Shown here: piece by piece, positions 16,306 through 24,613 of the stretch
How positions within the stretch are numbered: the first letter of the stretch is position 1
How the letters are laid out: each line of letters starts with the position of its first letter
Assembly (NCBI GenBank): GCA_937951875.1
Contig: CALGAN010000018.1
Location: 1-64,000, forward strand
Direction of reading: 5' to 3'
Length of the DNA stretch: 64,000 nucleotides
Source: an uncultured Alkalilimnicola sp.
GTDB lineage: Bacteria; Pseudomonadota; Gammaproteobacteria; Nitrococcales; AK92
The notes under the pieces: model-generated
What the model was told of the DNA's origin: nothing
The model's input: only the letters and a program-made list of their open reading frames with translations
Databases searched by the model: none
Program-made: the position numbers and the translations under genes

Positions 16306-17214
16306 CTACTCGAAGTCGATCTGGAAGTTGTCCGCGGCGCCACCGCCCGGATCGGCCAGCTCCAACCGCACCGCCACGGGCTGTTTCGGAGGCATCCCGG
16401 CAACGATGCTGGCACGCATCTGCGGATCTTCCAGGTAATCCCGGGGCGGGAACGAACGGGTCGCGACCTTGCGGCCGCCGGCATCGATGAAGGTCAGGCG
16501 CACCAACGGATACGGCTGCGGGAAGCTGGCGTCGTTGACCAGCGTCGCCTTGACCAGCAAGGCGTCGCGCACCGTCGGATGCGCCGTCACCCGCCTTTGC
16601 AGAATGTGGATCTGCGACAGGTCTCTCAAGAGCGGCAACTCGCAGCCGGCGGCTACGCACAGCGCGTCCAGCCAAGGCCGCAGGCTCGGATTCTGGGCCA
16701 GCTCGTTGCGGCGGAAGTAGGCGAACTGAGCCAGCAGCAGCATGGCCAGCAGCAGCACGCCCATCGTCCAACCGAGCGCCGCCAACCAGCCGCCCGACTC
16801 GTGCCGGTCGGACGCCGCCGGGCGCTCATCGCGGGACGGCGACTGCGCGGCGGGGAATGTCAGATCGACGAACAGATCTCGCTCACCGTCGCCCTCCACC
16901 ACCACGTCATCCAGCGCCGGCTCAATCGGCCGGCGCAGCGTCGGCGCCTCGGAGGGCGGCTGCCGCGGCGGCAGTGCCGACGGTGGCGTTACCGCGACCA
17001 CCGGCGGTTCGGACGGCGCGGCCGGGGGCGGCGGCGGGGCGGCGCTTGCGCCGCGCTCCTCCGCCGGCAGATCGACCGGCAGCGTTTCGGTCAGGCTGGG
17101 CAGCGCATCGAAGGTTTCGTGGCAAAGGCAGCAACGCACCTTCCCACCCGCCTCGCGCAGATGGCGGGCGGTAACGCGAAACAAGGTGGCGCAGCCTGTG
17201 CACTGCGTGTACAT
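16306..17214 (-). CDS. Zinc-ribbon and DUF3426 domain membrane protein
   Basis: 302-aa protein of unknown function. The N-terminus carries an MJ0042-type zinc ribbon with CTGC (residues 5-8) and a second CxxC (CCLC near 28-32). A long Pro/Ala/acidic linker follows, then one membrane helix at about 175-197 (LGWTMGVLLLAMLLLAQFAYF) and a C-terminal DUF3426 domain, probably periplasmic. The gene follows prmA by 79 bp, a linkage also found in Pseudomonas. The cytosolic zinc ribbon and periplasmic domain would span the membrane. Confidence 0.85.
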   Translation of the reverse strand: MYTQCTGCATLFRVTARHLREAGGKVRCCLCHETFDALPSLTETLPVDLPAEERGASAAPPPPPAAPSEPPVVAVTPPSALPPRQPPSEAPTLRRPIEPALDDVVVEGDGERDLFVDLTFPAAQSPSRDERPAASDRHESGGWLAALGWTMGVLLLAMLLLAQFAYFRRNELAQNPSLRPWLDALCVAAGCELPLLRDLSQIHILQRRVTAHPTVRDALLVKATLVNDASFPQPYPLVRLTFIDAGGRKVATRSFPPRDYLEDPQMRASIVAGMPPKQPVAVRLELADPGGGAADNFQIDFE

Positions 17215-17293
17215 GCAAACCCTCGACTCGGACTGCGGCCATTGTCGAGTGGCGGAGCGAGCTTGTAAAGGAATGCCGAACGGGGTCGACCGC

Positions 17294-18184
17294 TCAGCGC
17301 TTGCGGCCGACCAGCAGGCACCAGCCGTCGCGCACGCGCGGCGTCTCCCAGACGACATGATCCCGATAGGCGTCCATGACTTCCTGCGCCTGCCGCTCGA
17401 GCACGCCCGACAGCACCAGCGCGGCGCCGGGGCGCGCCAGCGCCACAATGTTCGGCGCCAGCTCGATCAGCACACCCGCCAGGATGTTGGCCAGCACCAC
17501 GTCGGCCGCCAGCGGCTGGACCTGCTCGGGCGCCCACAGCGTCAGCCGCTCGCCGACACCGTTGCGCCGCGCGTTCTCGTCGCTGGCATACAGCGCCTGC
17601 GGATCGTTGTCGATGCCATAGGCATGCTCGGCGCCGAGCAGCAGCGCAGCGATGGCCAGGATGCCGGAACCGCAACCGAAGTCCACCACCCGCTGGCCGC
17701 TCAGTGCTTGCTCGGCCAGCCACTCCAGGCACAGCGCGGTGGTGGCGTGGGTGCCGGTGCCGAAGGCCAGGCCGGGGTCGAGCCGGAGGTTGACGGCGTC
17801 GGGATCGGGCGGCTCGCAGTGGGTCGGGCAAACCCAGAACCGCTCGCCGAACTGCATCGGATGGTAATGGTCCATCCAGGCCCGTTCCCAGCAGCGCTGC
17901 TCCAGCACCTCGAGCTGCCAGCCCTCGAGCCGGCCCACGCCCAGGACCTGGCAGGCGTCCGCGTAGAGACGATCGGCGTCGGGCCAGCCCTGGAACAGGG
18001 CCAGCAGCCGCAGCCGCGACCACAGGGGGGTGCTACCCAGCGACGGCTCCAGAATCGGCTCGCCGCCCGGGTCGAGATAGCTGATCGACAGCGCGCCGGC
18101 CTCTTCCAGCAGCGGCTCCAGCGCTTCGACGGCGGCGGCATCCACCTCGACCGCCAGTTGTACGTAGGGCTGTGGGGAATTCAA
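17294..18184 (-). CDS. prmA: Ribosomal protein L11 methyltransferase
   Basis: SAM-dependent enzyme that trimethylates ribosomal protein L11 (296 aa). The N-terminal substrate-recognition domain precedes the methyltransferase domain, which has DPGLAFGTGTH, the SAM motif VVDFGCGSGILAIAA and LANILA near the active site. Initiation appears to be at a TTG codon (18184), because no ATG or GTG lies close enough to the conserved YVQLAVEV start. It is only 6 bp after the stop of a small unknown gene, so the two are probably co-translated. Confidence 0.94.
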   Translation of the reverse strand: MNSPQPYVQLAVEVDAAAVEALEPLLEEAGALSISYLDPGGEPILEPSLGSTPLWSRLRLLALFQGWPDADRLYADACQVLGVGRLEGWQLEVLEQRCWERAWMDHYHPMQFGERFWVCPTHCEPPDPDAVNLRLDPGLAFGTGTHATTALCLEWLAEQALSGQRVVDFGCGSGILAIAALLLGAEHAYGIDNDPQALYASDENARRNGVGERLTLWAPEQVQPLAADVVLANILAGVLIELAPNIVALARPGAALVLSGVLERQAQEVMDAYRDHVVWETPRVRDGWCLLVGRKR

Positions 18185-18190
18185 GGGCGT

Positions 18191-18517
18191 CTACTTCGTG
18201 CAACCCACGGCGGCCGCAGCCTCGTCGCGGGAGAAGAAACGACCGTCGCGCTCGAAACCGGCCTCGACGGATGGCTTGACCGCCAGCACTTTGCCGTTGG
18301 CGTCCTTGGCCTCCACCAGGAAGGACGGCAGGCCGTCGAGACGATGGAACGACGCGCAGGAACCGTCGGGATTGCGAGACAGGTAGACGATACCGGTCGA
18401 GCGGTCGATGAACGCCGGCCGAAAACCCGCGCTGCGGTTGTTGCGGCTGACGCCGCCGGTGTTCCGGTAACGTCGGTTTTGCCGTGCGAGCTGACTCGCC
18501 GTCAAGGACTTGGCCAC
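18191..18517 (-). CDS. Small basic hypothetical protein upstream of prmA
   Basis: I do not recognise a named family. From the GTG at 18517, with GGAGG six bases upstream, it encodes 108 aa. The N-terminal third is rich in Arg, Asn and Ser (SQLARQNRRYRNTGG); the rest alternates short strands (IDRSTGIVYLSR, FFSRDEAAAAVG). There is no signal peptide or membrane helix and one cysteine near the C-terminus. It ends 6 bp before prmA, so a translation- or ribosome-linked role is possible but unproven. An earlier in-frame ATG at 18571 falls inside a hairpin and is less likely. Confidence 0.65.
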   Translation of the reverse strand: MAKSLTASQLARQNRRYRNTGGVSRNNRSAGFRPAFIDRSTGIVYLSRNPDGSCASFHRLDGLPSFLVEAKDANGKVLAVKPSVEAGFERDGRFFSRDEAAAAVGCTK

Positions 18518-18557
18518 TGGCCACCTCCAGACCTGCGGGAGTGCGCCTATAACAAGA

Positions 18558-18583
18558 GGCCGGCTCCCCAAGGGGCTCCGGCC
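18558..18583 (-). terminator. GC-rich hairpin with short T-rich tail after ppa
   Basis: GGCCGG and CCGGCC arms plus CCCC/GGGG inner arms form a stem with a 2x2 internal mismatch. On the reverse strand it is followed by TCTTGTTAT. It could end ppa transcripts or attenuate read-through into the small gene and prmA. Confidence 0.4.
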
Positions 18584-18637
18584 GGTTGCTGCAGTGCAAG
18601 ACTGGGCGCGATTATTGCCCGGCCACAGTCGCGAAGT

Positions 18638-18661
18638 CCATAGGGGGCGCCCCCCCTATGG
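18638..18661. repeat. Perfect 10-bp stem palindrome between ppa and the small gene
   Basis: CCATAGGGGG (18638-18647) pairs perfectly with CCCCCTATGG (18652-18661) around a 4-base loop. It lies 11 bp beyond the ppa stop codon. No T-tract follows on either strand, so it may protect or define the ppa mRNA 3' end. Confidence 0.6.
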
Positions 18662-18672
18662 GCTGGGGATAG

Positions 18673-19212
18673 TTATTGACCGCCGTTCTGGCGATAACGT
18701 TCCACCGCGCGCAGGATTTCCTCGCGGGCGGCGGCGGCGTCCTTCCAGCCGGAGACCTTCACCCACTTGCCTTTTTCGAGATCCTTGTAGTGCTCGAAGA
18801 AGTGGCTGATCTGCTCCAGCAGCAGCGGCGGCAGGTCGGTGGCCTCGTTGATGTTGTCATACAGCGAGGTGAGCTTCTTCACCGGCACCGCCAGCAGCTT
18901 GGCGTCGCCGCCGGACTCGTCGGTCATCTCCAGCACACCGATCGGCCGGCAGCGGATCACCGAACCCGGCAGCAGCGGGAACGGCGTGACCACCAGCACG
19001 TCGGCCGGATCGCCGTCCTCGCACAGGGTCTGGGGAATGTAGCCGTAGTTGCAGGGGTAGTGCATGGCGGTGGCCATGAACCGATCGACCATGATCGCCC
19101 CGGTGTCCTTATCCACCTCATACTTCACCGGGTCACCGCGCATCGGTATCTCGATGATGACATTGATGTCGTCCGGCACGGACTTGCCGGGGCTAACGCT
19201 CTCCAAACCCAT
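18673..19212 (-). CDS. ppa: Inorganic pyrophosphatase (family I)
   Basis: Cytoplasmic Mg-dependent enzyme that hydrolyses pyrophosphate and drives biosynthetic reactions forward. 179 aa, usual for bacterial hexameric enzymes. The signature EDGDPADVLV at 65-74 contains metal ligands D66, D68 and D71. The ATG at 19212 is supported by the conserved N-terminus. It is divergent from glpX. Confidence 0.97.
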   Translation of the reverse strand: MGLESVSPGKSVPDDINVIIEIPMRGDPVKYEVDKDTGAIMVDRFMATAMHYPCNYGYIPQTLCEDGDPADVLVVTPFPLLPGSVIRCRPIGVLEMTDESGGDAKLLAVPVKKLTSLYDNINEATDLPPLLLEQISHFFEHYKDLEKGKWVKVSGWKDAAAAREEILRAVERYRQNGGQ

Positions 19213-19543
19213 TGAAGATCTCCCAAATGCGGCCGATTAGGTGCCGGCAGTTCACCGGCGGCGCGGCATTATAGAGCATTGCGCCGGGCGGATGCGTCCG
19301 AGAAATACCACCGACGCGAAAGCGGCCCTATCTTCCTGCTAGAATCTGCCGCGCCCGCGACGACGCCCGCGTCGACGGCGGCTCGGGCCGCCTCTGCCTC
19401 GTTGTCCGAAACCGCGGCCCGCATATCGAACTCACGCAATACTTAATCCAAGCGCTCCGGCGGGCACGTAGCTGCCGCCGCCAGGCGACGTTGGTCCGTA
19501 TCCGGTTGTTGGCGTCTAACACTCTGGGAAGAAGGGGAGCCCC
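19213..19543. promoter_or_regulatory. Divergent intergenic region between ppa and glpX
   Basis: This 331-bp gap holds no credible gene. On the reverse strand a perfect TATAAT (19268-19273) sits about 56 bp before the ppa ATG but lacks a good -35. On the forward strand TAGAAT (19340-19345) could serve glpX with a leader of about 200 nt, again without a clear -35. I see no recognisable riboswitch. Confidence 0.45.
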
Positions 19544-20512
19544 GTGGATAGAAACCTTGCACTCGACCTGGTGAGAGTTACCGAGGCGGCGGCGCTGGGC
19601 GCTGCGACGTGGCTTGGCCGCGGCGACAAGAACGCCGCCGACCAGGCGGGCGTGGACGGCATGCGCAAAATGTTCGACACCGTCGACATCGACGGCGTGG
19701 TGGTGATCGGCGAAGGTGAGATGGACGAAGCGCCGATGCTCTACATCGGCGAGCGCGTCGGCCGCAACGGGCCGAAGTCGCCCAAGGTGGACATCGCGGT
19801 CGATCCGGTGGAAGGCACCAACTCGGTCGCCAAGGGCCTGCCCAACTCGATCGCGGTGGTGGCCATGGCGCCGCGCGGCTGCCTGCTGAACGCGCCGGAC
19901 ATGTACATGGACAAGATCGCGGTCGGCCCCAAGGCCGCCGGCAAGGTGGACATCGACGCGCCGGTGGAGGAGAACCTGCGGGCCACGGCGGAGGCGCTCA
20001 ACAAGAGCATCACCGACCTGACCGTCACCATTCTCGATCGGCCGCGCCACGCCGACATCATCCGCCGCTGCCGCGAGGCCGGGGCCCGCATCAAGCTGTT
20101 CAGCGACGGTGACGTCGCCGCCGCGCTGGCCACCTGCTTCGAGTACACCGGCGTCGACATCCTGCTCGGCATCGGCGGCGCGCCGGAGGGCGTGATCGCC
20201 GCCGCCGGCATCAAGTGCCTGGGCGGCCAGTTCCAAGGCAAGCTGGTGCCTTACAGCGACGAGGAGCGCGCGCGCTGCGACAGCATGGGCGTGGCATATA
20301 ACAAGGTGCTGACGCTGGAGGATCTGGCCAAGGGCGACGAGGTCTACTTCGCCGCCACCGGCATCTCCGACGGCGAGCTGCTCCGGGGCGTGCGTTACGC
20401 CGGCAACAACATGGCGCGGACCCACTCGGTGGTGATGCGCTCCAAGACCGGCACGATCCGCTTCATCGAAGCGCTGCACAAGCTCAACAAGAAGCCGGCT
20501 TACGCTTACTGA
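19544..20512 (+). CDS. glpX: Class II fructose-1,6-bisphosphatase
   Basis: Gluconeogenic phosphatase of the GlpX type, converting fructose-1,6-bisphosphate to fructose-6-phosphate (322 aa). The lithium-sensitive phosphatase motifs GEGEMDEAPM (about 56-65) and DPVEGT (87-92) carry metal-binding acidic residues. The GTG start follows AAGGGGA. It suits gluconeogenic growth on organic acids or carbon fixation; nothing in the window decides between these. Confidence 0.95.
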   Translation: MDRNLALDLVRVTEAAALGAATWLGRGDKNAADQAGVDGMRKMFDTVDIDGVVVIGEGEMDEAPMLYIGERVGRNGPKSPKVDIAVDPVEGTNSVAKGLPNSIAVVAMAPRGCLLNAPDMYMDKIAVGPKAAGKVDIDAPVEENLRATAEALNKSITDLTVTILDRPRHADIIRRCREAGARIKLFSDGDVAAALATCFEYTGVDILLGIGGAPEGVIAAAGIKCLGGQFQGKLVPYSDEERARCDSMGVAYNKVLTLEDLAKGDEVYFAATGISDGELLRGVRYAGNNMARTHSVVMRSKTGTIRFIEALHKLNKKPAYAY

Positions 20513-20526
20513 CCGGGTCCGCACGG

Positions 20527-20548
20527 CCGGCGGGGACCGCCCCGCCGC
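20527..20548. terminator. Hairpin between convergent glpX and cyclopropane synthase genes
   Basis: CGGCGGGG (20528-20535) pairs with CCCCGCCG (20540-20547) around ACCG, midway between the two stop codons. No T-tract follows on either strand, so intrinsic termination is unlikely to be strong. Confidence 0.4.
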
Positions 20549-20562
20549 CGGCGGGGAGCGCG

Positions 20563-21777
20563 CTAGCCGACCGCCAGCCGCGTCGCGCCGGTCTGCGCGC
20601 CGATCGGCCGCTCGTACAGATAATCCCTGGTCAGGGGCACCGCGTCGTTGCGGCCAGCCAGCTGGAACTGGAACACCACCAGGTCGCCCCAGAGGAAGCA
20701 AGCCGCGCTCGCCGCCAGATAGAACTCCCACATCCGGCAGAACTGCTCGCCCTTGGCTTGCACCCACTGCGGGCGCACCGCCTGGAACCGTGCCAGCCAC
20801 TCCTGCAGGGTATGGGCGTAGTGCCGGCGCAGGATCTCGATGTCGGTGCCGACCAGCCCGACCCGTTCGATCGCCGCCATCACCTCCGACATCGCCGGAA
20901 TGTAGCCGCCGGGGAAGATGTACTTGCGGATCCACGCGTTGCTGAGGGTCGGCGGCCCGGACCGGCCGATGGTGTGGATGAGCGCCACGCCATCATCCGG
21001 GATGAAATCGCGCACCGCTTGGAAGTAGCGCTCGTAGAACGGCACGCCGACGTGCTCGAACATGCCCACGCTCACCACGCGGTCGTAGCGGCCGCGGTGT
21101 TCGCGGTAATCCTCCAGTCGGATCTCCACCCGGTCCTGCAGATTGCGCTCGCGCACCCGCTCGCGCGCCACCCGGTACTGCTCCTGGGACAAGGTCAGCC
21201 CGGTCACCGACACCTGGGCATGCTCGGCCAAATACATGGCCAGCCCACCCCAGCCGCAGCCGATGTCCAGCACCCGCTGGCCCGGCGACAAGCAGAGCTT
21301 GCGGCGAATCAGCTCGCACTTGGCCTGCTGGGCCTGCTCCAGGCTGAAGTCGGGCGCGGCGAAATAGGCGCAGGAGTAGTGCATGTCCCGGTCCAGGAAC
21401 TGGCGGAACATGGCTTCGTCCAGATCATAGTGGTGGCTGACGTTGCGGCGGCTGGCCCGCTCCCGGTTCCACTGCTGCAGTGGCAGCAGCAGGCGTCGCA
21501 GGATCCGTGAGCCGCCGCCGGCGGTGGAGAAATTGCGCATCAGCACTTCCAGCAGCGGCAGCAGGCCGTTGGGCGGCACCCGCCAGGCGCCGTCCATATA
21601 GGTCTGGCCCAGCATGAAGTCGGGGTCGGCGGCGATGCGCCGAAGCACACGAGGATGTTCGACATGCCACACCGCCACCGGATCGCCGGCGCCGAAGCGG
21701 CGGCTACTGCCGTCGGCGAACTCGATCACCAGAGTCCCGATGCGGATGCGGTTCGCCAGATACCTGTCCAACCACAT
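20563..21777 (-). CDS. cfa: Cyclopropane-fatty-acyl-phospholipid synthase
   Basis: Methyltransferase that adds a methylene bridge from SAM to unsaturated chains of membrane phospholipids, usually in stationary phase or under stress. 404 aa. The SAM motif LDIGCGWGG is at 170-178, C136 lies in MHYSCAYF (equivalent to the E. coli active-site segment), and GMFEHVG at 238-244 is conserved. GAGGAGG precedes the ATG. Some paralogues use other acceptors; the cysteine motif favours a true Cfa. Confidence 0.9.
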   Translation of the reverse strand: MWLDRYLANRIRIGTLVIEFADGSSRRFGAGDPVAVWHVEHPRVLRRIAADPDFMLGQTYMDGAWRVPPNGLLPLLEVLMRNFSTAGGGSRILRRLLLPLQQWNRERASRRNVSHHYDLDEAMFRQFLDRDMHYSCAYFAAPDFSLEQAQQAKCELIRRKLCLSPGQRVLDIGCGWGGLAMYLAEHAQVSVTGLTLSQEQYRVARERVRERNLQDRVEIRLEDYREHRGRYDRVVSVGMFEHVGVPFYERYFQAVRDFIPDDGVALIHTIGRSGPPTLSNAWIRKYIFPGGYIPAMSEVMAAIERVGLVGTDIEILRRHYAHTLQEWLARFQAVRPQWVQAKGEQFCRMWEFYLAASAACFLWGDLVVFQFQLAGRNDAVPLTRDYLYERPIGAQTGATRLAVG

Positions 21778-22034
21778 ATTCCGTCCTCCTCAGGCGTTAC
21801 GAAGGCGCGCTCATGAGCGGCTCGTGGTAACGATGCCGCGAGGCTGCCGATCATTCTTAAATTGCTCTTTTCCCAAACCTAAAAGCTAGTCCGTGGCTGC
21901 CCGCGGCACCATCGGATGCGATCAATCGCTGTATGGGGTGTCCGCCGCGCCTTCTCCATCGGCCGCGACCTGAGTCCGCCAGATCCCGCGAGCGGGCGTG
22001 CTACCATCCAGGCAATACATTTCTGGATCCGTTC

Positions 22035-23402
22035 ATGCGTATTCACATACTTGGCATCTGCGGCACTTTCATGGGAGGGCTGGCGCTGATCGCCCGCCAG
22101 GCTGGCCACGAGGTGGACGGCTCGGACACCGGCGTGTATCCGCCCATGAGCGACATGCTGGCGGCGCAAGGCATTCCGGTGCGGGAGGGCTACCGGCCCG
22201 AGCACCTGCAACCGGCGCCGGATTGCGTGGTGATCGGCAACGCCCTGTCGCGCGGCAATCCAGCGGTCGAGCACGTGCTCAATCAAGGGCTGGACTACCG
22301 CTCCGGCCCGCAGTGGCTGGCCGAGCAGGTGCTGCGCGACAAGTGGGTGCTGGCGGTCAGCGGCACCCACGGCAAGACCACCACCACGAGCCTGCTGGCC
22401 TGGATCCTGGAGTACGCCGGTCTCAAGCCGGGCTTCCTGATTGGCGGCATCCCGGTAAACTTCGGCGTCTCCGCCCGGCTCGGCGAGACCGATTTCTTCG
22501 TGATCGAAGCCGACGAGTACGACAGCGCGTTCTTCGACAAGCGCTCCAAGTTCCTGCACTTCCGGCCGCGCACCGTGGTCATCAACAACCTCGAATACGA
22601 CCACGCCGACATCTTCCCGGACCTGGCGGCCATCCAGCGGCAATTCCACCACTTGGTGCGCACCGTGCCCGGCAACGGCCGGATCGTCGTCAACGGCGAC
22701 GACGCCAACGTCGCCGACACGCTGCGGCAGGGCTGCTGGAGCGAGGTCGAGCGTTTCGGCGCCGGCGCCGGCAACGACTGGCGGGTGGACAACCTCAGCG
22801 CCGACGGCCTTGGCTTCGACGTCCTGCACGGCGACCGCCGTGTCGCCTCGGTGCGTTGGCGGCTGGGCGGGCTGCACAACGCCCACAACGCCCTGGCGGC
22901 GATGCTAGCGGCGCGCCACGTCGGCGTGCCGATCGAGGTATCGGTGGCCGCCCTGAGCGAGTTCAAGGGCGTGAAGCGGCGGCTGGAGCTGCGCGGCGAA
23001 GCCGGCGGCGTGCAGGTATTCGACGATTTCGCCCATCACCCGACCGCGATCGAGGTCACCATCGCCGCCTTGCGCCGCCAGATCGGTGACGCCCGCATCC
23101 TGGCAGTGGTCGAACCGCGCTCCAACACCATGAAGCTGGGCGTGCACAAGCACGCGCTGGCCCGCTCATTGGAAGGCGCGGACCTGAGTTTCCTGCTGCA
23201 GCCGGCCAACGCCGGCTGGGACGTGGCCGAGGCCGTGGCGTCGCTCGGCGAGCGGGCCGCGGTGGCGACCGAGGTGGATGCCCTGGTCGAGCGCATCGCG
23301 ACGGCGGCCCGGCCCGGCGATCGGGTGCTGGTGATGAGCAACGGTGCCTTCGGCGGCATCCACGGCAAGCTGCTGCGGGCCCTGGAGCAAGAACGAGGCT
23401 GA
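22035..23402 (+). CDS. mpl: UDP-MurNAc:L-alanyl-gamma-D-glutamyl-meso-DAP ligase
   Basis: Recycles the tripeptide released from peptidoglycan by attaching it directly to UDP-MurNAc. 455 aa Mur-ligase fold, with GTHGKTTT at 110-117 for ATP and an N-terminal nucleotide-sugar domain (HILGICGTFMGG). The ATG at 22035 matches the family start; an in-frame upstream ATG adds 34 unrelated residues. Together with anmK it indicates active wall recycling. ubiX follows after 5 bp. Confidence 0.96.
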   Translation: MRIHILGICGTFMGGLALIARQAGHEVDGSDTGVYPPMSDMLAAQGIPVREGYRPEHLQPAPDCVVIGNALSRGNPAVEHVLNQGLDYRSGPQWLAEQVLRDKWVLAVSGTHGKTTTTSLLAWILEYAGLKPGFLIGGIPVNFGVSARLGETDFFVIEADEYDSAFFDKRSKFLHFRPRTVVINNLEYDHADIFPDLAAIQRQFHHLVRTVPGNGRIVVNGDDANVADTLRQGCWSEVERFGAGAGNDWRVDNLSADGLGFDVLHGDRRVASVRWRLGGLHNAHNALAAMLAARHVGVPIEVSVAALSEFKGVKRRLELRGEAGGVQVFDDFAHHPTAIEVTIAALRRQIGDARILAVVEPRSNTMKLGVHKHALARSLEGADLSFLLQPANAGWDVAEAVASLGERAAVATEVDALVERIATAARPGDRVLVMSNGAFGGIHGKLLRALEQERG

Positions 23403-23407
23403 CGCCC

Positions 23408-24037
23408 ATGGACCGCGACCGCGCGATAACGCTGGCCTGGACCGGCGCCTCCGGCATTCAGTACGGGCTGCGGCTGCTGGAAAGCCTGCTGGCGGCGGAC
23501 CGGCAGGTGCTGCTGCTGATCTCCGACGCCGCCCGGACGGTGCTGAAGCTGGAGGCCGACATCGCCTTGCCGGGCCGCAGCGGCGATACCGAGCGGGCGC
23601 TGGCCGAACGCTTCGGCGCCGCGCCGGGGCGGCTGCGGGTGTTCGGCAACAACGAGTGGACCTCGGCCATCGCCTCCGGCTCGGGCGCCCCGCGGCGGAT
23701 GGTGATCTGCCCCTGCACCACCGGCACCCTGGCGGCGGTCGCCCACGGCTTGAGCGACAACCTGATCGAGCGCGCCGCCGACGTGGTGCTCAAGGAGCGT
23801 GGCCAGCTGATCCTGGTGGTGAGGGAAACGCCGCTGTCCGAGATCCACCTGGAGAACATGCTCAAGCTCAGCCGCATGGGCGCGCTGATGCTGCCCGCCA
23901 ATCCCGGTTTCTACCACCGCCCCGCCAGCGTCGAGGCGCTGGTCGACTTCGTGGTGGCGCGCGTGCTCGATCACCTGCAGGTGGCGCACACGCTGCTGCC
24001 GCGCTGGGGTCTGGATCAGAAGGAGCCGCAGAGCTGA
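23408..24037 (+). CDS. ubiX: Flavin prenyltransferase UbiX
   Basis: Makes prenylated FMN, the cofactor of UbiD decarboxylase in ubiquinone synthesis. 209 aa with the typical N-terminal TGASGIQYGLRLLESL and the conserved CPCTTGTLAAVAHGLSDNLI segment. Tightly coupled: it starts 5 bp after mpl and its stop overlaps the next start by one base. The mpl-ubiX pair is conserved in gammaproteobacteria. Confidence 0.95.
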   Translation: MDRDRAITLAWTGASGIQYGLRLLESLLAADRQVLLLISDAARTVLKLEADIALPGRSGDTERALAERFGAAPGRLRVFGNNEWTSAIASGSGAPRRMVICPCTTGTLAAVAHGLSDNLIERAADVVLKERGQLILVVRETPLSEIHLENMLKLSRMGALMLPANPGFYHRPASVEALVDFVVARVLDHLQVAHTLLPRWGLDQKEPQS

Positions 24038-24606
24038 TGCGGATCCCACTGTTCCCGCTCAATACCGTGGTGTTCCCCGGCGGCGAGATCCAACTGCGCG
24101 TGTTCGAGCCGCGCTATCTGCGCATGGTCAGCGACTGTCTGCGCCGCTCCGAGCCGTTCGGACTGTGCCTGATCCGCGAGGGCTGCGAAGTGGGCATGGC
24201 GGCACGGCCTTACCGCGTCGGCACCCTGGCGCGCATCGTCGACTGGGAGCAGCTGCCGGACGGCCTGCTGGGGATCACCGCCCGCGGCGAGCGGCGCTTC
24301 GCCGCCATCAACTCGCAGGTCGACGCCATGCAGCTGGTGACCGCCGAGATCGAGCTGCTGGAGGAACCGCCGCTCATCACCCTGCCCGAGCAGTTCGCAC
24401 CGCTGCGCGAGCTGCTGCAGCGGATTCTGGAACAACTACCGGCCAAAGCCAGGCAGCAGCCACGTTACGACGACGCCGACTGGGTCGCCTGCCGCCTGGC
24501 GGAGATCCTGCCTCTGCCGCTGCGCGACAAGCAGCGCCTGCTGGAGCTGAACGATCCGCTTGAACGGCTGCAGCAACTGCAGCAGCTGCTGCGGCCGTCC
24601 GCCTGA
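24037..24606 (+). CDS. LON substrate-binding domain protein
   Basis: 189-aa stand-alone protein resembling the N-terminal substrate-binding domain of Lon protease (MRIPLFPLNTVVFPGGEIQLRVFEPRY). There is no AAA+ or protease domain. Such proteins are widespread, but their function is not established. The start codon overlaps the ubiX stop (TGATG), so it is translationally coupled to mpl-ubiX. The C-terminal quarter is rich in Leu, Gln and Arg and probably helical. Confidence 0.88.
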   Translation: MRIPLFPLNTVVFPGGEIQLRVFEPRYLRMVSDCLRRSEPFGLCLIREGCEVGMAARPYRVGTLARIVDWEQLPDGLLGITARGERRFAAINSQVDAMQLVTAEIELLEEPPLITLPEQFAPLRELLQRILEQLPAKARQQPRYDDADWVACRLAEILPLPLRDKQRLLELNDPLERLQQLQQLLRPSA

Positions 24607-24613
24607 AGCGCGG

